Assembly: GCA_022036555.1 (NCBI GenBank)
Contig: CM039120.1
Location: 13,849,951-13,913,950 of the forward strand
Source: Microstegium vimineum
Lineage: Eukaryota; Streptophyta; Magnoliopsida; Poales; Poaceae
Length of the DNA: 64,000 nt
Direction: 5' to 3'
Shown here in pieces: positions 45,641 through 57,965 of this stretch (position 1 is the first letter of the stretch; each line of letters opens with the position of its first letter). Position numbers and translations under genes: made by a program. Under the pieces are notes generated by a model. That model worked only from the letters and a program-made list of their open reading frames with translations. It did not search any database and was not told where the DNA came from.

Positions 45641-46283
45641 GGATTTATATGACTTAGTAAGAAAGGGTGTTGGCGCCCAAGGGGGATAAACGAAGGTTTA
45701 GTTGCGTCGGTTTTAGGGGAGAGATTGCGATCTTTTTCCAAATCCCTAGCGCTGGAGATTTAATTCTCTTGGTTTTATGACATCGGCAAACTGAGTTTGT
45801 CATCAGTTGACAAATGCTAATGTCTTGCTGCTTGCGATGGATAGTAAAAAATTCATAAGGATGGATGAGTTTTTCCCCCGCGTCCCAAAGTTTGTTGGAA
45901 TGGCCCCCCGGGGGAAAAAGGGTTTGCCTTTGATTATTTTTTCCCATGGTAATTTTCCATCGGTGGAGATTGAAAGAGAGTGGGGAAAACGGTTTCCTCA
46001 TCAAAGTAGGGCCACCCGACCCGGGGTTTCCCCAACAGGAATTCCAAAAGTTTAAAATCTTGAAAGAAAATGCCGAATTGGTCCTATTTGGGATCGGTTC
46101 CCGGGTTTGTACTATTAAGGTTCCCCCAAATTGAGTGGGGGGGAAGGGTTGCCGATTCATCATCCCACAAATTTAAAGGTCCCCCCTTCCCAAAACTTTT
46201 GGGGAAATTTCTAGCAAAAAAGTCAAAAATTTAAGGGCACTTATGCATTTTTTTTCTTTTTGCAAAATGTGGATAAAAACCCA

Positions 46284-46383
46284 NNNNNNNNNNNNNNNNN
46301 NNNNNNNNNNNNNNNNNNNNNNNNNNNNNNNNNNNNNNNNNNNNNNNNNNNNNNNNNNNNNNNNNNNNNNNNNNNNNNNNNNN
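46284..46383. other. Assembly gap, 100 N
   Basis: Exactly 100 N is the usual placeholder for a gap of unknown length. It separates the corrupted block from clean sequence, which resumes in a run of eight G. Confidence 0.95.
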
Positions 46384-48309
46384 GGGGGGGGTGAATAGCC
46401 TAATTAAATTTTCTACAACAACACTTAAACAAACTTGTTAGAATAAAACACGACTTTAAGAAAGTTTGTTCTAGCTCTAAGGTTAGGCAAGCCACCTACC
46501 AATTCTAGTTACTAGCAAGATATATTCTATGTCACACACAAGAGCTAGATAACTAATGAAACTATGCTAAGCTACACAAGCTAAGCTAGAGGCTCTACTT
46601 TGCAAGAATGTAAAGAATGTAATGCAAAGCTAGAGATATAATGGTTATACCAACGTGAAGAGATAAGCCAATAGATAACCAATCAATCACAAGATGAATC
46701 CTCGATAGAGAGACAATGAGACACAATATTTTCTACCGAGGTTCACTTGTTTGCCAACAAGCTAGTCCTCGTTGTAGCGATACACCCACTTGGAGGTTCA
46801 CGCGCTAATTGGCAATCCAAGCCAAACCCGTTCAAGGGTGCCGCACAACCAACACAAGATGGGGATCCCGAAGCTACACGGAATCCACTCGAGATACCTT
46901 TCACGAATCTCCCGCGGGGTAGGTTCAAGAACCCCTCACAATCCACCGATCGGAGCCGGAGACAATCACCTTCCTCCGCTCAACGATCCTCGTCGCACCA
47001 AGCCGTCTAGGAGATGGCAATCTCCAAGAATAACAAGAGCTCCGCGATGACAACGATCACCAAGTGCCACTAGTATGCAATCAAAGAGCAATGCACTTGG
47101 ATTCACTGAATCTCTCTAGAATATGTCAAATATGTTTAGAGGATGAGTGGTGGGATTTTCACAAATGAACACAAGAGTGTGAGTGATGAGAATGTGCAAG
47201 AAGTTGTCCAAAGGGCCAACCATATTGCTATATATAGCCCTCACTCACAACTAGCCGTTTTGCCCCCAAAACTGCCTCTCTGTGCACCCTCCAGACACAC
47301 TTTTCACAGGGGGTCTGGACCATCAACAGCGTCCGGACCCCTTCACCACCGAGCCCCAACAGCTCTGAGCCAGACTCCGGTCGCAGGCTTCGGTCGCACG
47401 CAGCGCGCCAACCGGACCATCAGCCACGCGTCCGGTCGCCCTCTGATTCGAACTGCTTTCTTCTCGCGCTCACCGCAGCGCACCACAGAGCGCCACGTGG
47501 ATCCGGACACACGCAATAGTGCGGGTCCGGACCAACACCTCCCGAGTCCGGAAATATTTCCAGAGAACCCGAGAGCAAGCCTCAGCTCCTCAGCACCTCC
47601 GGACGCAAGTCCGGTTCAAGGTCCGGACCATCATCCTGCGTCTGGATCCCTTTTCCAGAGAGCAATAGAGAGCTCCAAACCCCGGACCCTGCGTCCGAAG
47701 CTGAGCGTCCGGACCGCAAACAGCGTCCGGACTTCTCTCTCAGCCGAGCCGACCTAGGGTGTGCCTCCGGACCCATCGCCGATGGTCCGGACGACACCAA
47801 ACCCTAGCGTCCGGACCTCTGTCCGAAGCTCTTTGATCTGCCCAAACACTTCCTCCAACTTCTCCAAGCTTCCAAGAGCTAACACTAAGAGATTCCTCCA
47901 CTTCTGCACGTGTGTTAGCTTTTAGTTCACAATTATCTTGGATTTAGTTGGTTGTTTCCACTAGTTCAATTGATTTTAATGCAATGCTTATGAACCTAGT
48001 GGCACATGATAACCGTAATCATACTTAATAGCTCCCTCCTTGATAGTACGGCTATCTATCCTAAATGTGATCACATCCTCTATGATGTCTTGATCACCAA
48101 ACCGAAAATGGTTCCTAGCAATCACCTTTGCCTTCACACCATTTTCCTTTCCACCACCATGCTAGAGCTTGTGCCATCCACACTTGATTCCCCTTGCTCC
48201 ATCACATGGTATGTACCAACCTATCTCATGATTCACACTTAGAGATCCAAGGTTATTACTTAGGTGGGTTTCATCAATTACTCAAAACCAAAACACATGG
48301 GTACTCTCA
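46384..48309 (-). mobile_element. 3' LTR of the minus-strand Sirevirus-type copia element (end lost in gap)
   Basis: On the minus strand the LTR begins TGAGAGTACCCATGTG at 48309, immediately after a polypurine tract (AAAAAGGGGGAGAT). It runs at least to the C-run preceded by GGCTATTCA at 46384-46400, close to the usual Sirevirus LTR end; perhaps 30-40 bp and the target duplication are hidden in the gap. A TATA box (CTATATATAG) lies at 47228-47237. Between about 47300 and 47825 are more than a dozen TCCGGA/GTCCGGAC motifs, a palindromic repeat type known from Sirevirus LTRs. Visible length is 1926 bp. Confidence 0.8.
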
Positions 48310-49481
48310 ATCTCCCCCTTTTTGGTAATTGATGACAACCCTTCCATAAAGATATGAAATATAATCATTTTTGAACTTGAGTTGCTTGTCCAAGCATTTT
48401 AATCAAAGATTAAAGATTTGGAAAAGTTACACAAATTCGGTTTGGTAGTTATTAGCCCCCCTACATATGTGCCTCATGAGTTTGGTTCAAGTTTTGCACA
48501 TATGTACAGATAGGCATTGTGGGAGAAGAAATAGCTACCAAATGATGCTAAGGTGTAAGAGTAGACCTTTGAAGCGTGATACCATCGGAGTGCGGAATTT
48601 AGAATCACCCTTAGCACCATGATTAGCTAGACACCACTTGTAACAACAACTAGATAATCTTGTGAGATCAACATTAATAGCAAGGTTTCTAGAGATTACT
48701 TGAAACTACAAGGGTCAAAGCTAATCAACCTAAGCATGCTAGTTGATCAATCATCATTCAATTTGTATCACTAGCAAGCACCACACAAGCATGTATTTTG
48801 AATTTGAAGTACTTGTTCAACAATACATATGAGGATGCAAACATTCAAATGCAACAATAGTGTTCATGAGCTTGCTCCCCCTATTTGTATGTTCTCTTTT
48901 CAAAATTGATTTTTCATTTTCTCCTCTTATCATGTTTCTCCCATTTTATATCTTTTCAAAATATCCCCCTTGATCTTTTATCACAAACTTCTCCCCTTGA
49001 AATCTAACTTCTCCCCCTTTGTCATCAATTGACACAAAAAGGTGGGATCAATTATAGATATTCAAGTTTTAGTTCCCCCTTAGTGTGAGATAGGGTGAAA
49101 GATTGTTTTCAACTTTGGCTTGATCTAAGCTACTTGCCCAAGATATTTAATTCGGTTTAAACCACAGACAAGCTTCTTTACACATGCTAAGATGGTTGCC
49201 TATGTTGAATTAAACACTTTGAGTTCATAGACATAGAGCAAACACTAGGATTGCAAGCACATCAACATGTCCTATGCCACCACTAGATCATATCAACTCA
49301 TAGAAACTATAGTGGCACCATATAAGCATCAAAGACATTTTAGTTTTCATGAATGAGCCTATAAGCATGAGTTATGTCTAAATGCTCTACACAAGTCCTA
49401 ACAAGGTATGCATGAATGCTCTTAAATCAACTTTTACCTTGCATTGTCGGAGTAGAGGAATGTCATATAAGTGGGGGTGCA
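48310..49481 (-). mobile_element. 3' spacer of the minus-strand copia element with repeated polypurine tracts
   Basis: About 1.2 kb separate the pol stop from the 3' LTR. The minus strand carries several AGGGGG-type tracts (48311-48325, 48873-48879, 48964-48970, 49010-49020, 49073-49079). Multiple polypurine tracts are a known Sirevirus trait. No envelope-like open frame is seen. Confidence 0.7.
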
Positions 49482-52400
49482 TCAACTCATGTTGGAGAAG
49501 TCAAGTATATTCAACTCATTCCTTAGCTTGCAAAACCTTTTCTCATCTAGTGGCTTGGTAAAGATATCGGCCAATTGATCTTCGGTGCCAACACTAGTGA
49601 TAGAAATGTCCCCTTTCAATTGATGATCTCTAATGAAGTGATGGCGGACATCAATATGCTTTGTTCTTGAGTGTTGAACCGGATTGTTGGTGAGCTTGAT
49701 TGCACTTTCATTGTCACATAGCAAAGGCACTTGCTTGAATTTGACTCCAAAGTCGTTCAAAGTAGCTCTCATCCAAAGTATTTGTGCACAACAACTCCCC
49801 GCACTAATATACTCGGCTTCGGCAGTAGAGAGTGCCACACTATTTTGCTTCTTGATGACCATGAGATTAGTGATCTTCCAAGCAATTGACAAGTGCCCAA
49901 TGTGCTCTTTCTTTCTATCTTGCAACCTGCATAATCCGAGTCGGAGTATCCAAGTAACTCAAAGTTTGATCCTTTAGGATACCACAACCCAACATTTGGT
50001 GTATGCTTCAAATATCTCAATATCCTCTTTGTGGCTTTCAAATGACTCTCCCTGGGAGATGCTTGAAACCTTGCACACATACATACACTAAACATGACAT
50101 TTGGTCTTGATGCGGTCACAGAGCAAGCTACCAATCATTGATCTATATAGCTTTTGATCTACCATGTTGCCACTAGCATCACCATCCAAATTTCCATTTG
50201 TTCCCATTGGTGTACTAATTGACTTTGCTTCATCTAGATTGAACTTCTTGAGCATGTCCTTGACGTACTTGCCTTGACTAACAAAAGTCCCATTCTTCAT
50301 TTTCTTGACTTGAAGACCAAGGAAGTAACTAAGCTCTCCAAGCATAGACATCTCAAACGCATTAGCCATCATATTTCCAAACTCTTCACAAAACTCTTGA
50401 TTGGTTGACCCAAAGATAATGTCATCCACATAGATTTGCAACACAAACAAGTCCTTCCCAATCTTGTTTGTGAATATGGTAGTGTCAACCTTGCCCATAA
50501 TGAATCCCTTAGAGAGGAGGAAATCCCTCAACCTCTCATACCATGCTCTTGGAGCTTGCTTCAAGCCATATAATGCTTTCCTTAGCTTGTACAGATGGTT
50601 GGGTTTCTTGCCATCTTCAAAACCGTGTGGCTGCTCAAAAAATACCAATTCATTAATGTACCCATTGAGAAATGCACTCTTCACATCCATTTGATAGATC
50701 TTGATGTTGTGAGCACAAGCATAAGCCAATAGAATCCTTATTGCTTCTAGCCTTGCCACCACTGCATATGTTTCTCCAAAGTCAAGACCCTCTACTTGAG
50801 TGTAACCTTGTGCAACTAGTCTTGCTTTGTTTCTCACCACTATTCCATCTTGATCTTGCTTGTTGCGAAAGACCCATCTAGTGCCAATGACATTGTGGTT
50901 CTTTGGTCTCTCAACTAGCTCCAAAACTTGATTTCTTGTGAAGTTGTTGAGTTCTTCATGCATAGCATTCACCCAATCAACATATTGCAAAGCCTCTTCT
51001 ATCTTGGTTGGCTCAATAGATGATACAAAAGAATAGTGTTCACAAAATGAAGCCAATCTTGATCTTGTTTGTACACCACTAGCGATATCTCCAATAATAT
51101 GATCTATAGGATGATCTCTTGCAATAGATGTAGGTTGGAGTATTGGAAGTTGATTGCTTGTACTTGGTTGATCATTGGGTAGAGTAGATGAACTAGCTTC
51201 TTGATCTTGAGTTGGAGAGGATGAACTAGCTTGATTTTCATTGAGTTGCACATTGGATGAAGGATTCACTTGATCTTCAATATCTTGCTCATCATCCACT
51301 TGCTTTGGCCGAATGTCCCCAATATCCATGTTCTTCATTGCATTGGCCAATGGTTCACCTATCACATCATCATGGTTGTCATTCTCATCTTGAGATCCAT
51401 TGGTTTCATCAAACTCCACATCATGTACCTCCTCAACTATGCCATGAGTAAGATTCCATACTCTATAAGCTTTGCTTGTAGTTGAGTAGCCAAGTAGGAA
51501 ACCTTCATCACATTTCTTCTCAAATTTGCTCAATCTTGCACCTTTCTTCAAGATATAGCATTTGCATCCAAATACTCTAAAGTATGCAATGTTTGACTTT
51601 CTTCCATTCAATAGCTCATAAGGTGTCTTCTCAAGCATCTTGTGGCAATAGAGTCAGTTGCTATAGTAGCAAGTCGTGTTGATAGCTTCGGCCCAAAAAG
51701 AATCACTCACATTGTATTCACTAAGCATAGATCTTGCCATATCAATGAGTGTACTATTTTTCCTCTCAACAAGACCATTTGATTGAGGTGTGTACTTGGC
51801 CAAGAATTGATGTTTGATTCCATATTCATCACAAAGCTCATCAACTCTTGTATTCTTGAATTCACTGCCATTGTCACTTCTTACTCTCTTGATAGTTGTT
51901 TCAAATTCGTTTTGGCATCTCTTGACAAAGATCTTGAATGTATCAAATGTTTCACTCTTGTCACTCAAGAAGAATACCCATGTATATCTAGTGAAATCAT
52001 CAACTATCACAAAGCCATACTTATTTCCACCAATACTAGTGTAGGCGGTTGGTCCAAACAAGTCCATGTGCAAGAGCTCAAATGGTTTGCAAGTACTCAT
52101 CATGCTCTTACTAGGGTGAGTATTTCCAACTTGTTTGCCGGCTTGACAAGAGCTACATAGCTTATCTTTCTCAAAGACCACATCTTTCAAGCCTCTAACT
52201 AGATCATGCTTGACTAGCTTATTCAATTGCCTCATTCCAACATGACCAAGCCTTCTATGCCATAACCAACCCATGCTAGATTTGGATAGCAAGAAGTTGA
52301 CAATTGAGTTTCTTTGGCATTGAAATCAACTAAGTATAGATTCTCATATCTAAATCCTTTGAATATCAAGTTAGAGCCATCTACACTTATGATCTCTACA

Positions 52401-53225
52401 TCATCAACTCCAAAGATGTACTTAAAACCTAGATCACAAAGTTGAGCTACAGATAGCAAGTTGAAGTTCAAACTCTCTACTAGCAACACATTGGATATGC
52501 CCATGTCATTTGATATAGCAATCTTACCAAGCCCTTTGACTTTCCCTTTGCCATTATCACCAAATGTGATAGATTCAATCCCATTGCAATCATTTTGCTT
52601 GATAGAGTTGAACATTCTTGAATCTCCGGTCATATGTTGAGTGCACCCACTATCAAGCACCCAATGCCTCCCTCCAGCTTTATAATTGACCTACAAAAAG
52701 ATTCAATTATTCTTAGGTACCCATTGTTGTTTGGGTCTTCCAAAGTTAGTGACTAAGGACTTAGGTACCCAAATATCTTTCTTCTTTGAGCTCTCATTGG
52801 GAGTACCCATGTACATAGAAATCACACCTTTCTTGATCTTGGTAAGCACATAACTAGAATCAAAGCGAATATATGCACTTGTAAATTTTATCTTGCTTTG
52901 GTTTAGTTTTCAATATTGCTCATCATGCCCTACTTGCTTGCAACTAGAGCAAAACCGACCATTGCTCTTCACAAAGCAAGGCTTTGGAGTTGCAAAGGCT
53001 GCCTTGCCTCTCTTGGGGGTATAGCCAAGTCCCTCTTTGCAAAGAGAGAACCTTTGACTACCCAAGCACTTAAGCAAGCGGGCGTCTCCACCATAGGCAT
53101 TGCCTAATGCTAGAGTGAGCTTACCAACCTCCTTCTAAAGGTTCTCATTCTCAATCGTTAGTGAAGCATCACAAGTGATAACATCACTAGTAGAAGAGGT
53201 AGAATTAGATGTGCTACAAGAAGGG
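49482..53225 (-). pseudogene. Gag(C-term)-Pol of a Sirevirus-type Ty1/copia element, interrupted
   Basis: Read from 53225 down. The Gag C-terminus has a zinc-knuckle start (CSSCKQVGH) whose fourth ligand is replaced by a stop at 52912-52910; another stop lies at 53137-53135. Next come protease (DSGC, about 52655), the integrase HHCC finger (HRRLGH and CSSC) with DDE residues (LLHMDLFGP, RSDNGSE, LVERKN), reverse transcriptase (IYVDD, about 50430) and RNase H (LSTAEAEYI, TKHIDVRHHFIRD). Breaks: frameshifts at about 52232-52292, 50088-50134 and 49769-49925, and TGA at 51656-51654. Catalytic residues are mostly kept, but no complete product is possible. Gag N-terminus, PBS and 5' LTR are missing because a second element is inserted at 53226; they should lie beyond base 64000. 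Confidence 0.85.
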
Positions 53226-55319
53226 TGCGAACACATGGTGGATAAGTACCCATGTATGTTCAGCTTTATGATGAGTGGTCGTCCAACACATGAGCGTTTC
53301 AATTTGAGTGGCTTAACCTAACCCCTTGCGAAAGCAAGTCTGTGCATGTCTATCGGCTTGTGGTGTGCAGGTGCTATGCCTAGTGACAGTGGTCAATGGC
53401 GTGGAGAAGGTCGAGTAGAGGCTTGCCGTGTCAATGGACTGAGAGTGGTGAAGGGCGGAAGCGGGGCTCGGACTGGGGGACCATGGGCGCCGACGGACTA
53501 GCTGTGGTGGCTAGTACTTGACACCGGCGAGTGCGAGAAGACATGGAGGTAGACCGAGTCAAGATGGTGGACGCGCGAGTCGAGCGGAGGCTCAGGGGAC
53601 TCGGAGTCTGACCGGGCGAGGACAAGGTGGCTCGAGTCGAGCGGTTTTGGTGGTTTGGGCCTCAAAACCATCCGAGGTCGATTTCTGAGTTTGGGCTACA
53701 AAACTCGGGGTTCGGTAGTTAAGCCCAAAGCTAACGGTGGCGGGTTTCCTGGGTTTGGGCATCAAAACCTAGGCGGAGCTTTTGAGGAAGTAGGGATGGC
53801 ACGTGGCGGAATCCTGGAGGTTGCGTCGAGGCGATGGCAACTCCTGGCAGGAAGCGGGGCCGTCCATTCAAATCAAGGAAGATATTTTCCAGAGCTTGGA
53901 CTGCAATGCTTAGGCTAGGTAGTTCACTCATGTATCTAGGGGGGATCTTTGGAAAATAGCCAAAGCCCTGTTAAATAGGGGATGAAGGGGTATCCTCATC
54001 CTATCTCTTGCATTACTCTCTCTCCCACCTATTCCTAGGTTTTCCCTTCCCTAGCTTCTTCTTGCTTGAGATCCACCGTGTCACCGGTGGAAGAACTTGT
54101 GATTGTTTCGAGGAATCAGAGGCCGTAACCTCCGTAAGCCATGGTGGCTTCGCTTTCGTGATCGTGTCCCCGTTTTTCTTGTGTTCTTTCCGTTTTGCAT
54201 TTGCTCTCTCTTTTTCCCGAGATGTTTTCTCTTTGTTCAGAGTAGCTTTGCAAAATCCGTTTGAACCAAGTTGTGCGTACTTGTGAGGAGCATCTTTGCA
54301 CCGAAGGATTTCTCCTCAAACCTCATGAGCGCGTAGATCGGGCGATTTCTTTGTGGCGTTCTTCGTTCTCCTCCTTCTCCCCCAAATCCGAGTGTTCCCA
54401 TTTATCATCTCCAAATTGAGCGATGATTTCTTTAGGATAGCTCCCCAACTGTACAAGGATGATGCCTACAAAGTTTGGTTGCAGTTGGAGTTCATTTGGT
54501 TGAATTTTGGGAAGATTTGGCGGAGAGAATTTGCTTTTCGCGGGTTTTCTCTACAGTGTTCGTGAGCTCCGGACCACCCTCCGGACCACCTTAGACAAGG
54601 CTCCAGACCATAGGCGATTGGTCTGGTGGTCGGGCCGAAAGTGTCCAGAGCAGCCCCTAGCTCCGGACCACCGTCCGGACTAGTCCTGTGGTACCGTCGG
54701 ACCACTAGTCCGGAGGTCCAGAGCTCACTGTGTTGCTGATTTTGTGAAGAAACAGCGTCGGACCACCCTCCGGACCACCCTCCGTACCATAGCACCGGAC
54801 CATAGCGAGTGGTCCGGTGGTACAGCCGAGAAACTACAGCAACGCACCTAGCTCCGGACCTCACCTTCGGACCTCACCACCGGACCAAGGCGAGTGGTCC
54901 TGTGGTCACTCTTGATCGCTGTTTTGGCCGTTTCTCTCTCGTCCGGACTCCGAATCAAGTTCCGTTTGTTGCGTTGGATTCGTATTCACGTAAGGAACCT
55001 GATTAGGTACTTTTGAGACCAGTTCTCATAAGTAGTTTTGGGTGTGCTCTTGCCTCTTCTCTCTAGAGGTTGAGAGTACCGCTCTCGGTGTATCGGTTTT
55101 AAGTTCGTGGTTTTGATTGTTCTCCATCTTCTCCAACCGCTCCGCTGCACCTTTAGGGGTCTTCCTAAGGTGTCCACCTACTTGTTAGGTCGTGTGCGAG
55201 TCGGTTCTTCCGAGGTCAAGTTTTGGGTGTGATTTTGGGACAAGGGCCAAGTCTTTGAGTTGAATTTTATTTGGCTCCCATTTACCCCCCCCCCTCTGGT
55301 CGCCGTTCTCGGTCCTTCA
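53226..55319 (+). mobile_element. 5' LTR of the plus-strand Sirevirus-type copia element
   Basis: This 2094-bp LTR runs from TGCGAACACATGG to GTCCTTCA (TG..CA). Its first 960 bp are repeated from 63040 to the window end, proving the LTR pair. The 5 bases before it (AAGGG, 53221-53225) are the expected target duplication within the older minus-strand element. A TATA-like TTAAATAGG lies at about 53970. TCCGGA palindromic motifs crowd 54565-54950. A C-run at about 55287-55296 precedes the end, as in the other LTR. Confidence 0.9.
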
Positions 55320-55321
55320 AT

Positions 55322-55333
55322 TGGTATCAGAGC
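55322..55333 (+). promoter_or_regulatory. Primer-binding site for initiator tRNA-Met
   Basis: TGGTATCAGAGC begins three bases after the LTR end. It is the standard complement of the 3' end of plant initiator Met-tRNA used by most copia elements to prime minus-strand synthesis. Confidence 0.92.
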
Positions 55334-55382
55334 CGGTTAAGGACCAATCCACCTTACACGGTTCTTGATCCGCGAAGGTGAC

Positions 55383-57906
55383 ATGGAGCGAGGTGTTGGC
55401 AAACCTCCGTTCTTCGATGGAACAAACTTCGCCTATTGGATGGTGCGCATGTCTGCTTACCTCCAAGGGCTTGATACGAAGTACTAGGAGATTTGTGAGA
55501 GTGCTGACTACGTGGTTCTTGGCGCTCGGATTAATGAGCTACAAATCACGCAACATGCGTCAAACACAAGAGCCCGTAACATCCTCTTCTCGAGTTTGTC
55601 TCTTCCTGAGTTTGAGAGAGTTTCGAGTCTCACTACGGCACGGGATATCTGGAAAACACTTGTGCGATATCATGAGGGTAACACTCAGATCAAGTCCAGA
55701 CTCTTCGACACGTACCGTAGAGAGTACGAGAACTTTTCTCAGTTGGCCGGCGAATCTATTGACGGGATGTTCACTCGCTTCCAATCTATCGTCAACAAGA
55801 TGCGTGCTAATCGAGCCAACTTGCCTTATGATGATCATCAGATGGCTATCAAGCTTTTACATGCTCTTGATCGAAAGGTGTGGGAGATGAAGGTGGCTGC
55901 CATTCAGGAGTAACCGGGCTATGATGCCCTGACCGTGGATGAGCTGTTCAGCAAGCTCAAGTCCTTGGAGATTGACTACCAGACTCGGGCCAAGTTTGAA
56001 AACCCTGTCGAAACCATCTATGGCGTTGGTTTGTGGCCCCGGTGGTATGTCTTCTTCCTCCTCTGACCCTTCACACTCTTTGTTCGCTTTGTCTTTGATT
56101 TCCGTGACAGAGGATCATGTGGAGGCTCTTGGAGATGATGAGCTGGCTTTGGTCATCACCAAGTTCTCACAGTTTCACAACAACCGTTTGAACCGTCGGC
56201 GTGGTGGCTCAGCCAAGGGGTGCTACCGTTGCGGTGATGAGGATCACTTCATCGCAAACTGCCCCAAGAAAGCTGTGGGCGACTTCACCAAGTGCAAGGA
56301 CAAGCGCGAACACCACTTCGAGGACAAGCACAAGCCCAAGGGTGGCTACCACCGAAGGTTCTCCAAGAAGGTGATCGACAAGGTGAAGGCCAAGCACCGA
56401 GCCTTCCTCGCCTCCCTCAGCGACATCGATGCCTCCTCCGACGGAGGTGCTTCTTCGAGCGATGATGAGTCCAAGGGAAAGGTTGAGGACAAGCTCAACG
56501 GCCTATGCTTCTATGCCGACGCCAAGCACGGTGGCTTTTGCACCATGGCGATTGAAAAAGGTAAGGTCGGGAAGCGCAAGGATGGCCCCGACTACGACTA
56601 CGACTCTGACACACCTGAGGTACCACCCACCATCGCATCCCTCTCTCTCGAGATTGAGTCCTTGAACGACACCTTGATGAGTCAGGATGCTTTGCTCAGG
56701 CGTGCCGCGTGCGAGAGGAACGATTTCAAGGCTAAGTATCTTAGCATGCTGCATGAGCTAGAGTTTGCTAAGGCGTCAGTGGTGGTTACCGAGGAGGTAG
56801 AGTGTGATGCTTGTGCCATCCACATGTCTAGTCTTGTCACTCTCCAGGACAAGTATGGCACTCTACTTGAGGAGGTAAGTGAGCTGAAGAATAGGCCTAG
56901 CTTACTTGGTGCGTGCAAGTCTTGCTTAGGCTTGCATTCTGAGCTGGCACAAAGAGATGCTAGGATTGTTGTGCTAGAGAAGGTCAGCTCAGATAGCACT
57001 AGAGAGTCGGAACGCTTTGAGGCTTTTGAGCTTGAGATCGCATCGTGCAGACACGACAAGATGCATACCGAGGAAGAAAACACATACCTTCGGTCCATCT
57101 TGAGCTGGGTGTCTTGCCGAGAGCCACAATTGGGGATGATGCTCAGCCAATATAAAAGGGCTGGCAGCACGGGAGTAGACTTTGCTATAGGTGGGAAGGA
57201 CGATAGCATGTTCGGTAAGATCGGTGAGTGCAGTGGTTTGAGCGAGAATGAGAAACCCACCACAACTCCCAAGCTTACCAAGATCACTCCACCTAAGCCT
57301 ACCGACCCCTTTGAGTTTCCTGTGAGAGATGGTGTGTTTGAAGAGCCACCCAAAACCACTCCACAGAAGCAAGTGTGGATTGCAAAACCGAACCATCTTC
57401 GTAACTCACTTGACACACTGCCAGACATCTCTAGTGATCCCCTTCCTAAGAAAGCTAGAGCCACCCAACCCAACAAGAGAGTGCCTACCAAGAGTGTGGT
57501 GAGGTACCATTGTGAGTATTGTGAGCGGGATGGACACTTGGCTGAGTTTTGCTTTAGGAGGAAGAGAGATGATCGGAGGCAGGTTGAGTTGAACAACTAG
57601 GACATGTACCACCCACGAGTTGGGGTGCGTGAACCGGAAGTTCGGAGGTGCACTACTAGGCCTAGAGGTACAATGCCTCAAAGTGCTAGGCCTCAGGAGG
57701 CGAGACCACATGGTGGTCGTGCCCGGCGGGGTACCGGTCGTGACCCATACGACTATGGGCCTCGTGGCGGTGGCTTTACTCCACCCTTCTTTAGCGGACC
57801 ACGTTTTCCCCATCGTGGTGATCGCTATCCTCCCATGGGACAGGAGATGTTTGGTTTTTCTCCTAACCCATTCTTTGGGCAAGTGGGACAACACTGGTAT
57901 CCTTAA
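55383..57906 (+). pseudogene. Gag of the plus-strand Sirevirus-type element, broken
   Basis: ATG at 55383 opens a Gag of the copia UBN2/retrotran_gag type (FFDGTNFAYW near the start, LEIDYQ-type helix later). It has in-frame stops TAG at 55485-55487 and TAA at 55911-55913, then a frameshift near 56015-56045. The remaining long frame (to TAG 57598-57600) includes an intact CCHC knuckle (56221-56262, CX2CX4HX4C), a basic stretch, an acidic Ser-rich region (about 56420-56500), a long helical, probably coiled-coil part (56640-57110) and a second Cys/His motif (CEYCERDGHLAEFC, about 57510-57555). The same frame continues as an Arg/Gly/Pro-rich tail to TAA 57904-57906. Extended Gag with coiled coils is a Sirevirus trait. 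Confidence 0.82.
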
Positions 57907-57965
57907 CAGTTTACTAACCCCAGTGTTGGTCCGTTTTCTCACCCTATGTCTTTTTATTGATGTAG

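Larger units (their letters stand above)
25850..46283. other. 20.4-kb block of homopolymer-corrupted, low-quality sequence
   Basis: From about 25890 the texture changes from normal DNA to near-continuous runs of 3-8 identical bases of all four kinds, up to a 100-N gap. Real repeats can still be traced through it, but with substitutions toward the neighbouring base and length gain. Two damaged LTR copies measure about 930 bp against 811 bp for the clean copy. This is what uncorrected low-quality base calls look like; no genome evolves this way. Open frames here (rich in Phe, Lys, Gly, Pro) are by-products of the runs and are not annotated. Quality seems better in patches, for example 45120-46140. 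Confidence 0.85.

Noticed and set aside
25890..46283. Many open frames of 60-250 codons on both strands in the homopolymer-rich block.
   Set aside because: Their composition (Phe, Lys, Gly and Pro runs) follows directly from homopolymer runs, frames overlap on all strands, and no motif is conserved. They are error products.
46790..47800. Plus-strand open frames (for example 47143-47757) in the minus-strand LTR.
   Set aside because: They arise from the TCCGGAC-rich repeats inside the LTR and have no start context or domain.
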